NCBI GenBank assembly: GCA_029863125.1
Contig: JAOTWB010000010.1
Location: 1 to 61,666 of the forward strand
DNA: 61,666 nucleotides
Origin: Gammaproteobacteria bacterium
Lineage (GTDB): Bacteria > Pseudomonadota > Gammaproteobacteria > Steroidobacterales > Woeseiaceae
Direction of reading: 5' to 3'
Shown: piece by piece, positions 31,367-39,493 of the stretch
How the letters are laid out: every line of letters starts with the position of its first letter
Numbering within the stretch: the stretch's first letter is position 1
The notes under the pieces: model-generated
Seen by the model: only the letters and a program-made list of their open reading frames with translations
The model's database searches: none
What the model was told of the DNA's origin: nothing
Translations under genes and position numbers: made by a program

Positions 31367-32581
31367 ATGGGTGCGTTTGAATACGTCGCGCTGGACAAGT
31401 CGGGCAAGCAGGCAAAAGGCCTGCTCGAAGGCGACACGCCAAAACACGTCCGACAGCTGCTGCGCGATCGCAATCTTCTGCCGGTAAGCGTCACGGAAGT
31501 TGCGCAACGAGAAGCGCGCCGACAGCGAAGTTTTTCTTTACGGCGCGGCATGTCCTCGGCAGAGCTGGCGCTGATCACCCGTCAACTCGCTTCCCTGTCT
31601 CAATCCGGCCTGCCGCTCGAAGAAGCGCTACTGGCCGTGTCGCAGCAAAACGAGCAGCCGCGAACCAAGAGTATGCTCCTCGGCGTTCGTGCAAAGGTCA
31701 TGGAAGGACATACGCTGGCCGACGGCTTCAGGGAGTTTCCGCAGGCCTTTCCGGAGCTGTATCGCGCGACGGTTGCCGCAGGAGAACAGTCTGGCCATCT
31801 CGACGTGGTCCTGGAGCGGCTGGCTGATTACACGGAAGCCCGCCAGGAACTCAGGCAGCGAATTACGAATGCACTCGTCTATCCCATTGCGCTGGTCGTA
31901 ATGGCTGTCGCCATCATCAGCTTCATGCTGGCGACGGTCGTGCCGAAAATTGTCAGCGTGTTCGAAAATACCGCGGCCGAACTGCCCGCCCTGACCAGTG
32001 GCCTGATAGCGACCAGCCACTTCCTGCGCGCTTACTGGCTATTGGTCATCGTCGGACTTGGCGTCGTCGCCTATGCGACATGGTGGGTTCTGCAGCGGGA
32101 CGTGCCGCGGCGGCGTTACCACTCGCTGCTTCTGCGCCTGCCGGTCGTCGGGCGCCTGACACGAGGCGTGAATACAGCCCGCTTCACACGCACGCTCAGC
32201 ATCCTCGCCGGCAGCGGCGTGCCAATTCTGGAGGCCCTGAATATTTCGGCAGAGGTCATCGAAAACCTGCCCATGCGAGACGCCGTCACGGAGGCCACGC
32301 TGCGGGTCCGGGAAGGCGGATCGATCAGCAAGTCATTGGCCACGAGCAGACTCTTTCCACCGATGATGATTCACCTTATTTCCAGCGGCGAAGCCGGCGG
32401 GCGCCTGGAGGAAATGCTGTCGCGTGCGGCCGCTGGGCAGGAACGTGAAGTGGATGGCCTGATTGCGGCTCTGCTCGGCATCCTGCAGCCCCTGCTTATT
32501 GTCATCATGGGCGCCATCGTGCTGACGATAGTGCTTGCAATTTTGCTCCCGATCTTTGAAATTAATAACCTGATTCGCTAA
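31367..32581 (+). CDS. gspF: Type II secretion inner-membrane platform protein GspF
   Basis: A 404-residue polytopic protein with two homologous GspF/PilC domains. The first begins LALITRQLASLSQSGLPLEEALL and the second ARFTRTLSILAGSGVPILEAL. Each is followed by a membrane helix, and a third helix is at the end (IVIMGAIVLTIVLAILLPI). A start ATG at 31367 follows a GGAG site. The remaining gsp genes (G to N) are not downstream, so the apparatus is encoded in at least two loci. Confidence 0.94.
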   Translation: MGAFEYVALDKSGKQAKGLLEGDTPKHVRQLLRDRNLLPVSVTEVAQREARRQRSFSLRRGMSSAELALITRQLASLSQSGLPLEEALLAVSQQNEQPRTKSMLLGVRAKVMEGHTLADGFREFPQAFPELYRATVAAGEQSGHLDVVLERLADYTEARQELRQRITNALVYPIALVVMAVAIISFMLATVVPKIVSVFENTAAELPALTSGLIATSHFLRAYWLLVIVGLGVVAYATWWVLQRDVPRRRYHSLLLRLPVVGRLTRGVNTARFTRTLSILAGSGVPILEALNISAEVIENLPMRDAVTEATLRVREGGSISKSLATSRLFPPMMIHLISSGEAGGRLEEMLSRAAAGQEREVDGLIAALLGILQPLLIVIMGAIVLTIVLAILLPIFEINNLIR

Positions 32582-32620
32582 TAATATCGATTAGCCTGCT
32601 TGTGGCCGGAGACTGATGCG

Positions 32621-32914
32621 ATGAACGGTGAAAACGACGACATCGATGACGATCTGGACGATGACTCATCCGATGAAACACTATCTGCGACTGTCATTCT
32701 TGCCGATGCTGATGAAGACGATGACGACGATCTCGTTGGTGACACGACGATCGAGATGGATATCGAGAGACTGGTAGCGAAGCTCGACGCCGTTGACAGC
32801 GAGGACGTTCATCGCAGGGCCGAGATTCGACGCCGGCTCGAGGATCTTCGTGAGCAGCGTCAGCAGGAGCTCGACAGCACCTTCAACTTCAATCTCGATG
32901 ATGACGACTACTGA
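32621..32914 (+). CDS. Acidic PA3496-like small protein
   Basis: A 97-residue, highly acidic protein from the ATG at 32621. It has Asp-rich runs at both ends (DDIDDDLDDDSSDE and NLDDDDY) around a helical centre (IERLVAKLDAVDSEDVHRRAEIRRRLEDLREQRQQE). The helical core resembles the PA3496 family found across gammaproteobacteria, which has no known function. It is 39 bases after gspF and could be carried on the gsp transcript. Confidence 0.65.
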   Translation: MNGENDDIDDDLDDDSSDETLSATVILADADEDDDDDLVGDTTIEMDIERLVAKLDAVDSEDVHRRAEIRRRLEDLREQRQQELDSTFNFNLDDDDY

Positions 32915-32923
32915 TTGTTCCGA

Positions 32924-35900
32924 TCAGTGAAAGTCCCGCGACCGTATCGTCAGGTTACCAAGCATATTACTGTGATCAATTAATCGCTTTGCGATCACAT
33001 GTATCACCTTCCCCTCGATCTGCAGTTCCCCCGCCACACCGAGTAAACGCGCATTCAACAGCGCCGCACGATACTGCTCGGCAACCTTTTTCCAGAGGAT
33101 GAGATTAATCTGCCCGGTCTCGTCTTCAAGCGTGACAAAGGTAACGCCACTTGCCGTACCCGGCCGTTGCTTCGTGATGACAAGCCCTGCCACGTTGATC
33201 TTCTGGCCATTGTCCATGCCGCGTAGCTGCTGTGCGGACACGTAGCGGTAACGGTCGAGATGGCTCCTGAGCAGGCACACGGGATGTCGCTCGAGGCTCA
33301 GCCCGATACTCTGATAATCGGCAACGATATTCTGCCCCTCAGTCGGCTTTCTTAATAGCGGCGTCGCTTCATACCGATTCATTGATGGAAACAGCGGCAT
33401 GGGTTTTTCGGTTCCGGAAACAGCCCAACGCGCTTTGTGCCGGTTGCCGGAGAGCGGCTGTAATGCGCCCGACGATGCCAGCACGCCGAGCTCACGCTGA
33501 TCGAGCCCCGCAAGCTCGAGCAACTGCTGCACCTGTCCGTAAGCGCCCGTTTGTCGTTCCGCAACGATTCTCTGCCCTGTTTCCTCAGACAGTCCCTTGA
33601 CCATTCTCAAACCCAGACGCAGTGTTGCGGCTCCCGTGTCATTCGCTTCCAGCGAACAGTCCCACTGGCTGCGGTTGATGTCGACAGGCCGGACGGCCAC
33701 GCCGTGCCTTTGCACATCCTGCACCAGCTGTGACGCCGAATAGAAACCCATCGGCTGGCTGTTCAAAAGCGCGCAGACGAATGCGGCGGGTTCATGGCAT
33801 TTCAACCACGACGAGACGTAAACGAGCAGCGCGAAGCTCGCGGAATGCGATTCGGGAAACCCGTATTCACCAAAACCTTCAATCTGGCGAAATATCTGTC
33901 GCGCAAACTCCTCTTCATAGCCACGCTCACGCATCCCCGAAATCAGCTTGTCCTCAAATCCGCCGAGGCCACCGCGGCGCTTCCATGCGGCCATGGCACG
34001 CCGTAGCTGATCCGCCTCGCCGGGCGTAAAACCAGCGGCTACGACCGCAAGCTGCATGACCTGCTCCTGGAAAATAGGCACCCCCAGCGTGCGTTGCAGC
34101 ACACCTTTGACGTCATCGCTCGGATAGTCGACGGCTTCCTCACCATTCCGCCGGCGCAGATACGGATGCACCATGTCACCCTGGATGGGGCCTGGCCGGA
34201 TAATCGCCACCTCGATCACCAGGTCGTAGTAACAGCGTGGTTTGAGCCTGGGCAACATGGCCATCTGCGCCCGAGACTCAATCTGGAAAACGCCCATCGT
34301 GTCGCCGTCGCAGATCATGTCATAAACCTGCGGATCTTCAGCGGGCACGTTTGCGAGCGTGTACTGTCGGCCATCGAAATCGCGAATCAGATCGAAGCTG
34401 CGGCGTATCGCCGTAAGCATGCCGAGACCGAGAACATCCACCTTCAGCAGACCCAGTTCTTCAAGATCATTCTTTTCCCACTGGATAACCGTTCGATCCG
34501 GCATCGCGGCGTTCTCGATCGGCACAAGTTCGTGCAGCGGCGCATTGGAAATCACGAATCCACCAACGTGTTGAGAAAGATGCCGGGGAAAGCCGATCAA
34601 CTCCCGGACCAGATACAGAAGCCGCCGCATCACGGGACTGTCCGGATCAAGGCCGGCCTCGAGAATGCGGCTGTCGTCGACTTTGTGCCCATCCCACCAT
34701 TGCATGGTTCGCGACAAGCGGCTGACCTGCAGATCGCTCAGGCCCAGCACTTTGCCCACATCGCGTAACGCGCTGCGTGGCCGGTAGGTAATGACAGTGG
34801 CCGCCAGTGCTGCCCGCTCACGACCATACTTACCGTAGATGTACTGGATAACCTCTTCACGGCGCTCGTGCTCGAAGTCGACGTCGATGTCAGGAGGTTC
34901 GTTACGTTCCTTGGAGATAAAGCGTTCAACCAGTGTTTCCATGCGCCCCGGATCGACTTCGGTGATCCCCAGGCAAAAGCAAACAGCAGAATTTGCCGCC
35001 GAGCCACGTCCCTGGCACAGAATGCCCTGTGCTCGCGCAAAACTGACAATGTCATACACGGTCAAAAAGAAAGGTTCGTATTCAAGGTCGGCAATCAACG
35101 CAAGCTCGTGCTCAACGAGGGATGTCACTTTGTGCGGCACCCCATGGGGCCAGCGACGCCGCATGCCCTCCTCGGTCAGCTTGCGAAGATACGTTGCCGG
35201 CGTTTCGCCATCGGGGACCAGTTCGTTCGGATATTCATAGCGTAATTCGTCGAGCGAAAAGTCGATGGCACTGGCGATATGTACTGTTTCGGCGAGCAGC
35301 TCGGCCGGGTAATTGCGCTGCAGTATTTCGCGCGGCCGAAGATGACGTTCACCGTTCGGGTACAAGGTGAAACCGGCGTTGTCGATCGTCGTACCATGGC
35401 GTATTGCCGTTACGGCATCCTGAAGAATTCGTCGCGACCGACAGTGCATGTGCACATCGCCGCATGCCACCAAAGGCAGTTTGAGGCGGCGCCCTTCTTC
35501 ACGAAGTGTAGCCAGTTGTTCCCGCTGACGACCGTCAGCGAGCAGCTCAACGGCAATCCAGAGGCGATCGCGAAACGTCTCGCGCAGCCAGTGATCTTCG
35601 ATATCAAGGGCGAATGCCTGGTCCGGCACCCACAGCACCAGGCAATCGGGCAAGCCGTCTTCAAACGCCGTGCGTGTCAACTCATAGCGGCCCTTTTCAG
35701 CCGCGCAGCGTGCACTGGAAATAAGCTGGCACAGTGCTGCATAACCGTTTCGATTCTGTGCCAGCGCAACAAGCTTGCGGCCGCTGGGTAATCTGAACTC
35801 TGAACCGATGATCAGCTTCCTGAGGCCACATGCCTTCGCCGCCGAGTGCGCGCGAACGATGCCCGACATCGAACATTCATCGGTGATGGCAAGCGCCGTA

Positions 35901-36004
35901 TAGCCGAGCTTTGCCGCTGTCTCGACGAGTTCTTCAGGATGAGAGGCGCCGCGTAAGAACGTAAAGTTGCTGAGCGCGTGCAACTCAGCGTACTGGCTCG
36001 ACAT
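32924..36004 (-). CDS. dnaE2: Error-prone DNA polymerase DnaE2
   Basis: A 1026-residue C-family polymerase. It has an N-terminal PHP domain (YAELHALSNFTFLRGASHPE), the catalytic core with PDIDVDFEHERR and QEQVMQLAVVAAGFTPGEAD, helix-hairpin-helix segments, and a C-terminal OB domain (INVAGLVITKQRPGTASGVTFVTLEDETG). DnaE2 does the synthesis step of ImuAB-dependent mutagenesis after DNA damage. It starts 6 bases after imuB. The PHP domain, as in other DnaE2 proteins, is not expected to proofread. Confidence 0.95.
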   Translation of the reverse strand: MSSQYAELHALSNFTFLRGASHPEELVETAAKLGYTALAITDECSMSGIVRAHSAAKACGLRKLIIGSEFRLPSGRKLVALAQNRNGYAALCQLISSARCAAEKGRYELTRTAFEDGLPDCLVLWVPDQAFALDIEDHWLRETFRDRLWIAVELLADGRQREQLATLREEGRRLKLPLVACGDVHMHCRSRRILQDAVTAIRHGTTIDNAGFTLYPNGERHLRPREILQRNYPAELLAETVHIASAIDFSLDELRYEYPNELVPDGETPATYLRKLTEEGMRRRWPHGVPHKVTSLVEHELALIADLEYEPFFLTVYDIVSFARAQGILCQGRGSAANSAVCFCLGITEVDPGRMETLVERFISKERNEPPDIDVDFEHERREEVIQYIYGKYGRERAALAATVITYRPRSALRDVGKVLGLSDLQVSRLSRTMQWWDGHKVDDSRILEAGLDPDSPVMRRLLYLVRELIGFPRHLSQHVGGFVISNAPLHELVPIENAAMPDRTVIQWEKNDLEELGLLKVDVLGLGMLTAIRRSFDLIRDFDGRQYTLANVPAEDPQVYDMICDGDTMGVFQIESRAQMAMLPRLKPRCYYDLVIEVAIIRPGPIQGDMVHPYLRRRNGEEAVDYPSDDVKGVLQRTLGVPIFQEQVMQLAVVAAGFTPGEADQLRRAMAAWKRRGGLGGFEDKLISGMRERGYEEEFARQIFRQIEGFGEYGFPESHSASFALLVYVSSWLKCHEPAAFVCALLNSQPMGFYSASQLVQDVQRHGVAVRPVDINRSQWDCSLEANDTGAATLRLGLRMVKGLSEETGQRIVAERQTGAYGQVQQLLELAGLDQRELGVLASSGALQPLSGNRHKARWAVSGTEKPMPLFPSMNRYEATPLLRKPTEGQNIVADYQSIGLSLERHPVCLLRSHLDRYRYVSAQQLRGMDNGQKINVAGLVITKQRPGTASGVTFVTLEDETGQINLILWKKVAEQYRAALLNARLLGVAGELQIEGKVIHVIAKRLIDHSNMLGNLTIRSRDFH

Positions 36005-36010
36005 GGCTAC

Positions 36011-37612
36011 TTACCCGAAGTAGCCGTGCAGGTACCAGGAGGACGATCGCTTGCGGTTACGGAAAATCCACAGCCGTATCCCTGCCGGATTTACCGCCAT
36101 GTAATAGTCACGAGAGATGCCCTCCTCATCCCACCAGCCGGTCTCCAGACGTTCCGGACCGTCAAGCAGCCTTATGCGACCGCCCTGATGCAGCGGGTAA
36201 CCGCTATCCGCTGGCAGCAAAACCGGCTCGGGCAGCATCCAGAGTGGGCGCCGCAAATGTCGCCTGGCCTCTGACAAGGTGCTGCTCCCCCAGTCCGACA
36301 GCAGACTCTGTGTACGCCAGGCGTACTGTGGGCGGTGCTCTGCCACCAGGGTGGTTGAGTGCACTGACTGGTCGCCAATGCGTGCAATGAGGCGCTCGGC
36401 AAGCTGCGCAATCGAATAACGTCGCGCCTCTCCGGCAGCAGTCGTATGAAAGTTCAAACGCGCTGACTCGGCCTGCAGCGCCTGAGTCATACCGCTCTGC
36501 AAGCGAGCCGCGATCACCGGCACGGGCAACACCAGTTTATTAAAGCGAATACGTAACAACTCCAACCAGCGCTCAGCCGAACGATCCGCACGCGCACAAC
36601 CCAGCCGCAGCTCGGTCGCTGATCCCTTCAAGTGAAAAAAACTGAAACTCAAACGCTGCGTACCGAGCTGCCGTGCCAGCAGGAACTGCTCGTGCAACAA
36701 CAAAAGCTCGTGGCAAATGTTGAGCAACAGCTCTCGATCCGACGTCTCTTCCGTCATCTCATAATCGGTACAAAAACGCTCGGGTGCACGCCAGGCGTTT
36801 CGCGGGTCCGGCAAATTTCCAAGCGCACGGTCCAGTTCGAGCATATACTGCGCACCAAAGCGCCTGACAAACCCCTCCCGCGGCAAACGCAGGCAATCAC
36901 CAATGTTTATCACTCCCATACCGGTTAAAGACGCGTAAATCCCCTCGGGCCAGTTGAGACTGGCCAGGGGCAGATGGCGTAACTCCCGTTTAAGGTTCTG
37001 CGCGGCGCGAATGCACACACGACGGCCGGCTCTTGCGAGCCATGTTGCGCCTAGCGGTGTCGGTGCAATAGCCAGCGATGCATCAAAACCATGTTGCCGT
37101 AAACCTTTCGAAATTTTTTCCCGCAGCGGACGCAGGCCACCAAACAAACGCAGGCTGCCTGCAATCTCGAGCAACAGCAGGTCACGGCCGGCAATACAGA
37201 CGAATGACGAAAAGCGTTCCAGCCAGCCTGCCAGCGCTTCGAGCGCCTGCTGTTCCCGCAGCAGGCTGCGTTCTTCAAGCTGCAGCGTGGGCAGCAGTGC
37301 GAGGGCCGCATTCGCCGACTGCCCCGCCATGACGCCCGCAGCCTCTGCCTGTCTATCCGCCAACAGCACACGATGAATACCCTGCTGTTCTTCAATAACC
37401 GCCGTGGCCCCCTCCGATGAGCGACTGGCTTCAAGCGGCAGACCGGGCAACCAGATGCAAAACCAGAGTCGCTGAACCGGCGTTGGAGTGCAAAACAGCG
37501 GTTTAACGGGCGGTGCTGACTCAACGAACGGCAACGCCTGCTGTGATGCCGAGGGAGTTGGGGCAGCATCCGCCGCGCCGCGGAGGCCCGTGGATGCAGA
37601 AACGCGGCTCAT
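36011..37612 (-). CDS. imuB: ImuB, inactive Y-family polymerase of the SOS mutasome
   Basis: A 533-residue ImuB. The Y-family domain begins at about residue 48 (RLWFCIWLPGLPLEAS), and the usual catalytic acidic residue at the start of Y-family polymerases is replaced, as expected for ImuB. The palm, thumb and little-finger parts are recognisable (GSLRLFGGLRPLREKI, GDCLRLPREGFVRRFG), and the tail ends WYLHGYFG. Unusually, about 45 residues precede the domain, including QQALPF (24-29), which fits a beta-clamp hexapeptide. The start is fixed by an ATGA overlap with imuA. ImuB bridges ImuA, DnaE2 and the clamp. Confidence 0.92.
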   Translation of the reverse strand: MSRVSASTGLRGAADAAPTPSASQQALPFVESAPPVKPLFCTPTPVQRLWFCIWLPGLPLEASRSSEGATAVIEEQQGIHRVLLADRQAEAAGVMAGQSANAALALLPTLQLEERSLLREQQALEALAGWLERFSSFVCIAGRDLLLLEIAGSLRLFGGLRPLREKISKGLRQHGFDASLAIAPTPLGATWLARAGRRVCIRAAQNLKRELRHLPLASLNWPEGIYASLTGMGVINIGDCLRLPREGFVRRFGAQYMLELDRALGNLPDPRNAWRAPERFCTDYEMTEETSDRELLLNICHELLLLHEQFLLARQLGTQRLSFSFFHLKGSATELRLGCARADRSAERWLELLRIRFNKLVLPVPVIAARLQSGMTQALQAESARLNFHTTAAGEARRYSIAQLAERLIARIGDQSVHSTTLVAEHRPQYAWRTQSLLSDWGSSTLSEARRHLRRPLWMLPEPVLLPADSGYPLHQGGRIRLLDGPERLETGWWDEEGISRDYYMAVNPAGIRLWIFRNRKRSSSWYLHGYFG

Positions 37613-38262
37613 GCGGGATGGTGAGATAGATTCAGCAGATTATTCAGAACGGTCGGGCGTCCGCCGCGACTTTTCAGGATATGAACACGAGTGCCTTGTG
37701 CGCTGGAATGCAGCTCCAGGCGCAGTGCCGCAGCCGACGGTTGCTGACGCGCAGTCATGGGGCGAAAAGCAATGGCCCAGCTATGACCTTTCTCCGCCGC
37801 CAGCTGCAAACGCCGGCTGGCCTGATCATCGAGCATCTCGGCCCAAAACAGCACAGCGGCACAGGTTCCGGAGGACAGCGCCTGCTCGGCCGACCAGAGT
37901 ATTTCGCTGGCGTCCCTGGGCCGCACAATGAGCATGCGCGACAAATCGATGCCGCTCTGCTGCAGTGCCGGCGGATAAGGTTGAAAGGGAGGCGCAACCC
38001 AGGCAATCCAGCCCGGCTCGCTGCAGTCCGACTGTGGGTCTTCGGCACTCAGCCGGGCCAATGCCGGCATCAGCAAACGTAGCTCGCCGATGCCATATTG
38101 CTCAGTCAGGATTTCAGTCAGCGCCTCAGGCGGCCAACCGCCGCCGGGGAGGTATCGGTCCAGTTCCGGGTAACCGCTCGCCAATCCCGCTTTGCGCTGT
38201 GCATGATGATGCCCCCGCCAGACACGCGGGTTCTCCAGCAGTTTGTCGAGTGACGATGACAA
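37609..38262 (-). CDS. imuA: ImuA, SOS mutasome accessory protein
   Basis: A 217-residue RecA-like protein without an intact Walker A. It begins LDKLLENPRVWRGHH, followed by LASGYPELDRYLPGGGWPPEALTEIL, the recognisable ImuA start, and GELRLLMPALARLSA. ImuA binds ImuB and helps recruit DnaE2. It lies 30 bases after lexA with no terminator or promoter between them, so it is controlled from the lexA promoter. Confidence 0.92.
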   Translation of the reverse strand: MSSSLDKLLENPRVWRGHHHAQRKAGLASGYPELDRYLPGGGWPPEALTEILTEQYGIGELRLLMPALARLSAEDPQSDCSEPGWIAWVAPPFQPYPPALQQSGIDLSRMLIVRPRDASEILWSAEQALSSGTCAAVLFWAEMLDDQASRRLQLAAEKGHSWAIAFRPMTARQQPSAAALRLELHSSAQGTRVHILKSRGGRPTVLNNLLNLSHHPA

Positions 38263-38292
38263 TTTTCAATCAACCCAGTCAACAAACCCCGG

Positions 38293-38910
38293 TCAATGCA
38301 GCGGCAGACCGTTGCGAATGACGCCAACAACGACGCCCTCGATGACCAGTGCCTGATGCTTGAGGTCGACGACTATGGTTTCGAAGTCTTCGTTTTCCGG
38401 CAATAGCGAGACGACCGAACCCGTCTGCCGATAGCGTTTCACGGTCACTTCATCATCGAGACGGGCAACAATGATCTGACGGCTGCGAACTTCAGGCGTG
38501 CGATGCACAGCGACAAGGTCGCCATCGAGAATGCCGGCATTCTTCATGCTCATGCCTTGTACGCGCAGCAGATAGTGGGGTTTGGGGTCAAATATATGCG
38601 GATCGATTTTGTAATGCGTCTCGATATGTTCCTCGGCAAGGATGGGACTGCCGGCTGCGACCCGACCGACAAGCGGCAGGCCCATCTGGTCGCGCAGGGA
38701 ATCCTTGAGCTGGATACCGCGCGAGGCGCCCGGCAACAGTTCGAGCACACCCTTGCGCTGCAGCGCCCGCAGATGTTCTTCGGCGGCATTAGCCGATTTG
38801 AAACCGAGTTCGCCGGCGATCTCAGCACGCGTCGGTGGCATGCCGGTTTCGCTGATAAACTCCTGAATCATCTCGAGAATTTGCCGTTGCCTGGGGGTTA
38901 GTTCGCGCAT
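38293..38910 (-). CDS. lexA: SOS repressor LexA
   Basis: A 205-residue LexA. The winged-helix DNA-binding domain ([25 protein letters not shown]) is close to that of E. coli. The Ala-Gly cleavage site is in RVAAGSPI, the catalytic Ser in GMSMKNAG and the Lys in EVTVKRYR. When RecA filaments form, it cleaves itself and releases the SOS regulon. It heads the lexA-imuA-imuB-dnaE2 operon and has two LexA boxes at its own promoter. Confidence 0.97.
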   Translation of the reverse strand: MRELTPRQRQILEMIQEFISETGMPPTRAEIAGELGFKSANAAEEHLRALQRKGVLELLPGASRGIQLKDSLRDQMGLPLVGRVAAGSPILAEEHIETHYKIDPHIFDPKPHYLLRVQGMSMKNAGILDGDLVAVHRTPEVRSRQIIVARLDDEVTVKRYRQTGSVVSLLPENEDFETIVVDLKHQALVIEGVVVGVIRNGLPLH

Positions 38911-38921
38911 TTGAACAGTTC

Positions 38922-38937
38922 CTGTATAGATTCACAG
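38922..38937 (-). promoter_or_regulatory. LexA (SOS) box 1 of lexA
   Basis: CTGT-N8-ACAG, a perfect match to the gammaproteobacterial core, placed 12 bases before the lexA start codon, downstream of the -10 box. Confidence 0.88.
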
Positions 38938-38940
38938 TAT

Positions 38941-38956
38941 CTGGGATTATATACAG
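38941..38956 (-). promoter_or_regulatory. LexA (SOS) box 2 of lexA
   Basis: Read on the minus strand it is CTGT-N8-CCAG, one mismatch from the core. It overlaps the -10 hexamer of the lexA promoter. The two boxes are 19 bases apart start to start, similar to the tandem boxes in front of E. coli lexA. Confidence 0.8.
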
Positions 38957-38973
38957 TACTTCGCTCAGTGCAA
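38946..38973 (-). promoter_or_regulatory. Promoter of the lexA-imuA-imuB-dnaE2 operon
   Basis: On the minus strand TTGCAC (38973-38968) and a perfect TATAAT (38951-38946) have a 16-base spacer. SOS box 2 covers the -10 and box 1 covers the start region, so LexA would block it directly. Confidence 0.75.
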
Positions 38974-39091
38974 GTGCTTGCAGGAGCGCAGTGGTCTTCA
39001 GGTCCTTTCAGGGTGCAGGCCAAAACGGCCCTCTACAGGCGCATTTCCCCAATGTCGCCAGGCAACGACAAATTAAAATAAAGCACGGGTT

Positions 39092-39122
39092 TTGATTGCA
39101 GCTTCGAACGGTTTGTTAAATA
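39092..39122 (+). promoter_or_regulatory. Possible promoter of the Lpp-like lipoprotein gene
   Basis: TTGATT (39092-39097) is followed after 18-19 bases by the AT-rich TTAAATA (39116-39122). The leader to the ATG at 39161 contains AAAGGA. The hexamers are only fair. Confidence 0.35.
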
Positions 39123-39160
39123 ATGCGCGTGCAGTTTTATCCACAAAGGAACCTTCCACA

Positions 39161-39460
39161 ATGAAAAAGACCGCACTCAGAGCAAGCGCACTTGTGCTCT
39201 TCGTCGCAATGGCCGCTGGTTGCGCCTCTACAGGGCTCAACGACGTTACAGCAACGGCTGACCGTGCTGCTGCCGACGCTGCTGCTGCAGCCTCTGCCGC
39301 TGAAGCTGCTCGCGCAGCTGCTGATCGCGCATCTCAGGCCGCTGCTGCCGCACAGAGAACTGCCGATCAGGCACTCGCTGCTGCAACAAAATCACAGGCC
39401 TGCTGCGAAGCTAACCGCGCAAGCATGGAACGCATGTTCCAGAAATCAATGTCCAAGTAA
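39161..39460 (+). CDS. Alanine-zipper outer-membrane lipoprotein (OprI/Lpp-like)
   Basis: A 99-residue lipoprotein from the ATG at 39161, with an AAAGGA site 10 bases upstream. The signal peptide ends MAAGCAS, giving lipidation at Cys20. The mature part is an Ala-rich coiled coil (ADRAAADAAAAASAAEAARA, then AADRASQAAAAAQRTADQAL) like OprI/Lpp. It ends SMSK, so the last residue is lysine, as needed for covalent attachment to peptidoglycan. A CC pair in QACCEANR is unusual for the family. An L,D-transpeptidase gene faces it across a shared terminator. Confidence 0.88.
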   Translation: MKKTALRASALVLFVAMAAGCASTGLNDVTATADRAAADAAAAASAAEAARAAADRASQAAAAAQRTADQALAAATKSQACCEANRASMERMFQKSMSK

Positions 39461-39493
39461 AGATTGGACAAGTAGCGTAAGACTACGACATTT

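Noticed and set aside
32911..32927. CTGAT/ATCAG hairpin between the acidic protein gene and dnaE2
   Set aside because: The stem has only 5 pairs and no T-run in either direction, so it is not a convincing terminator.
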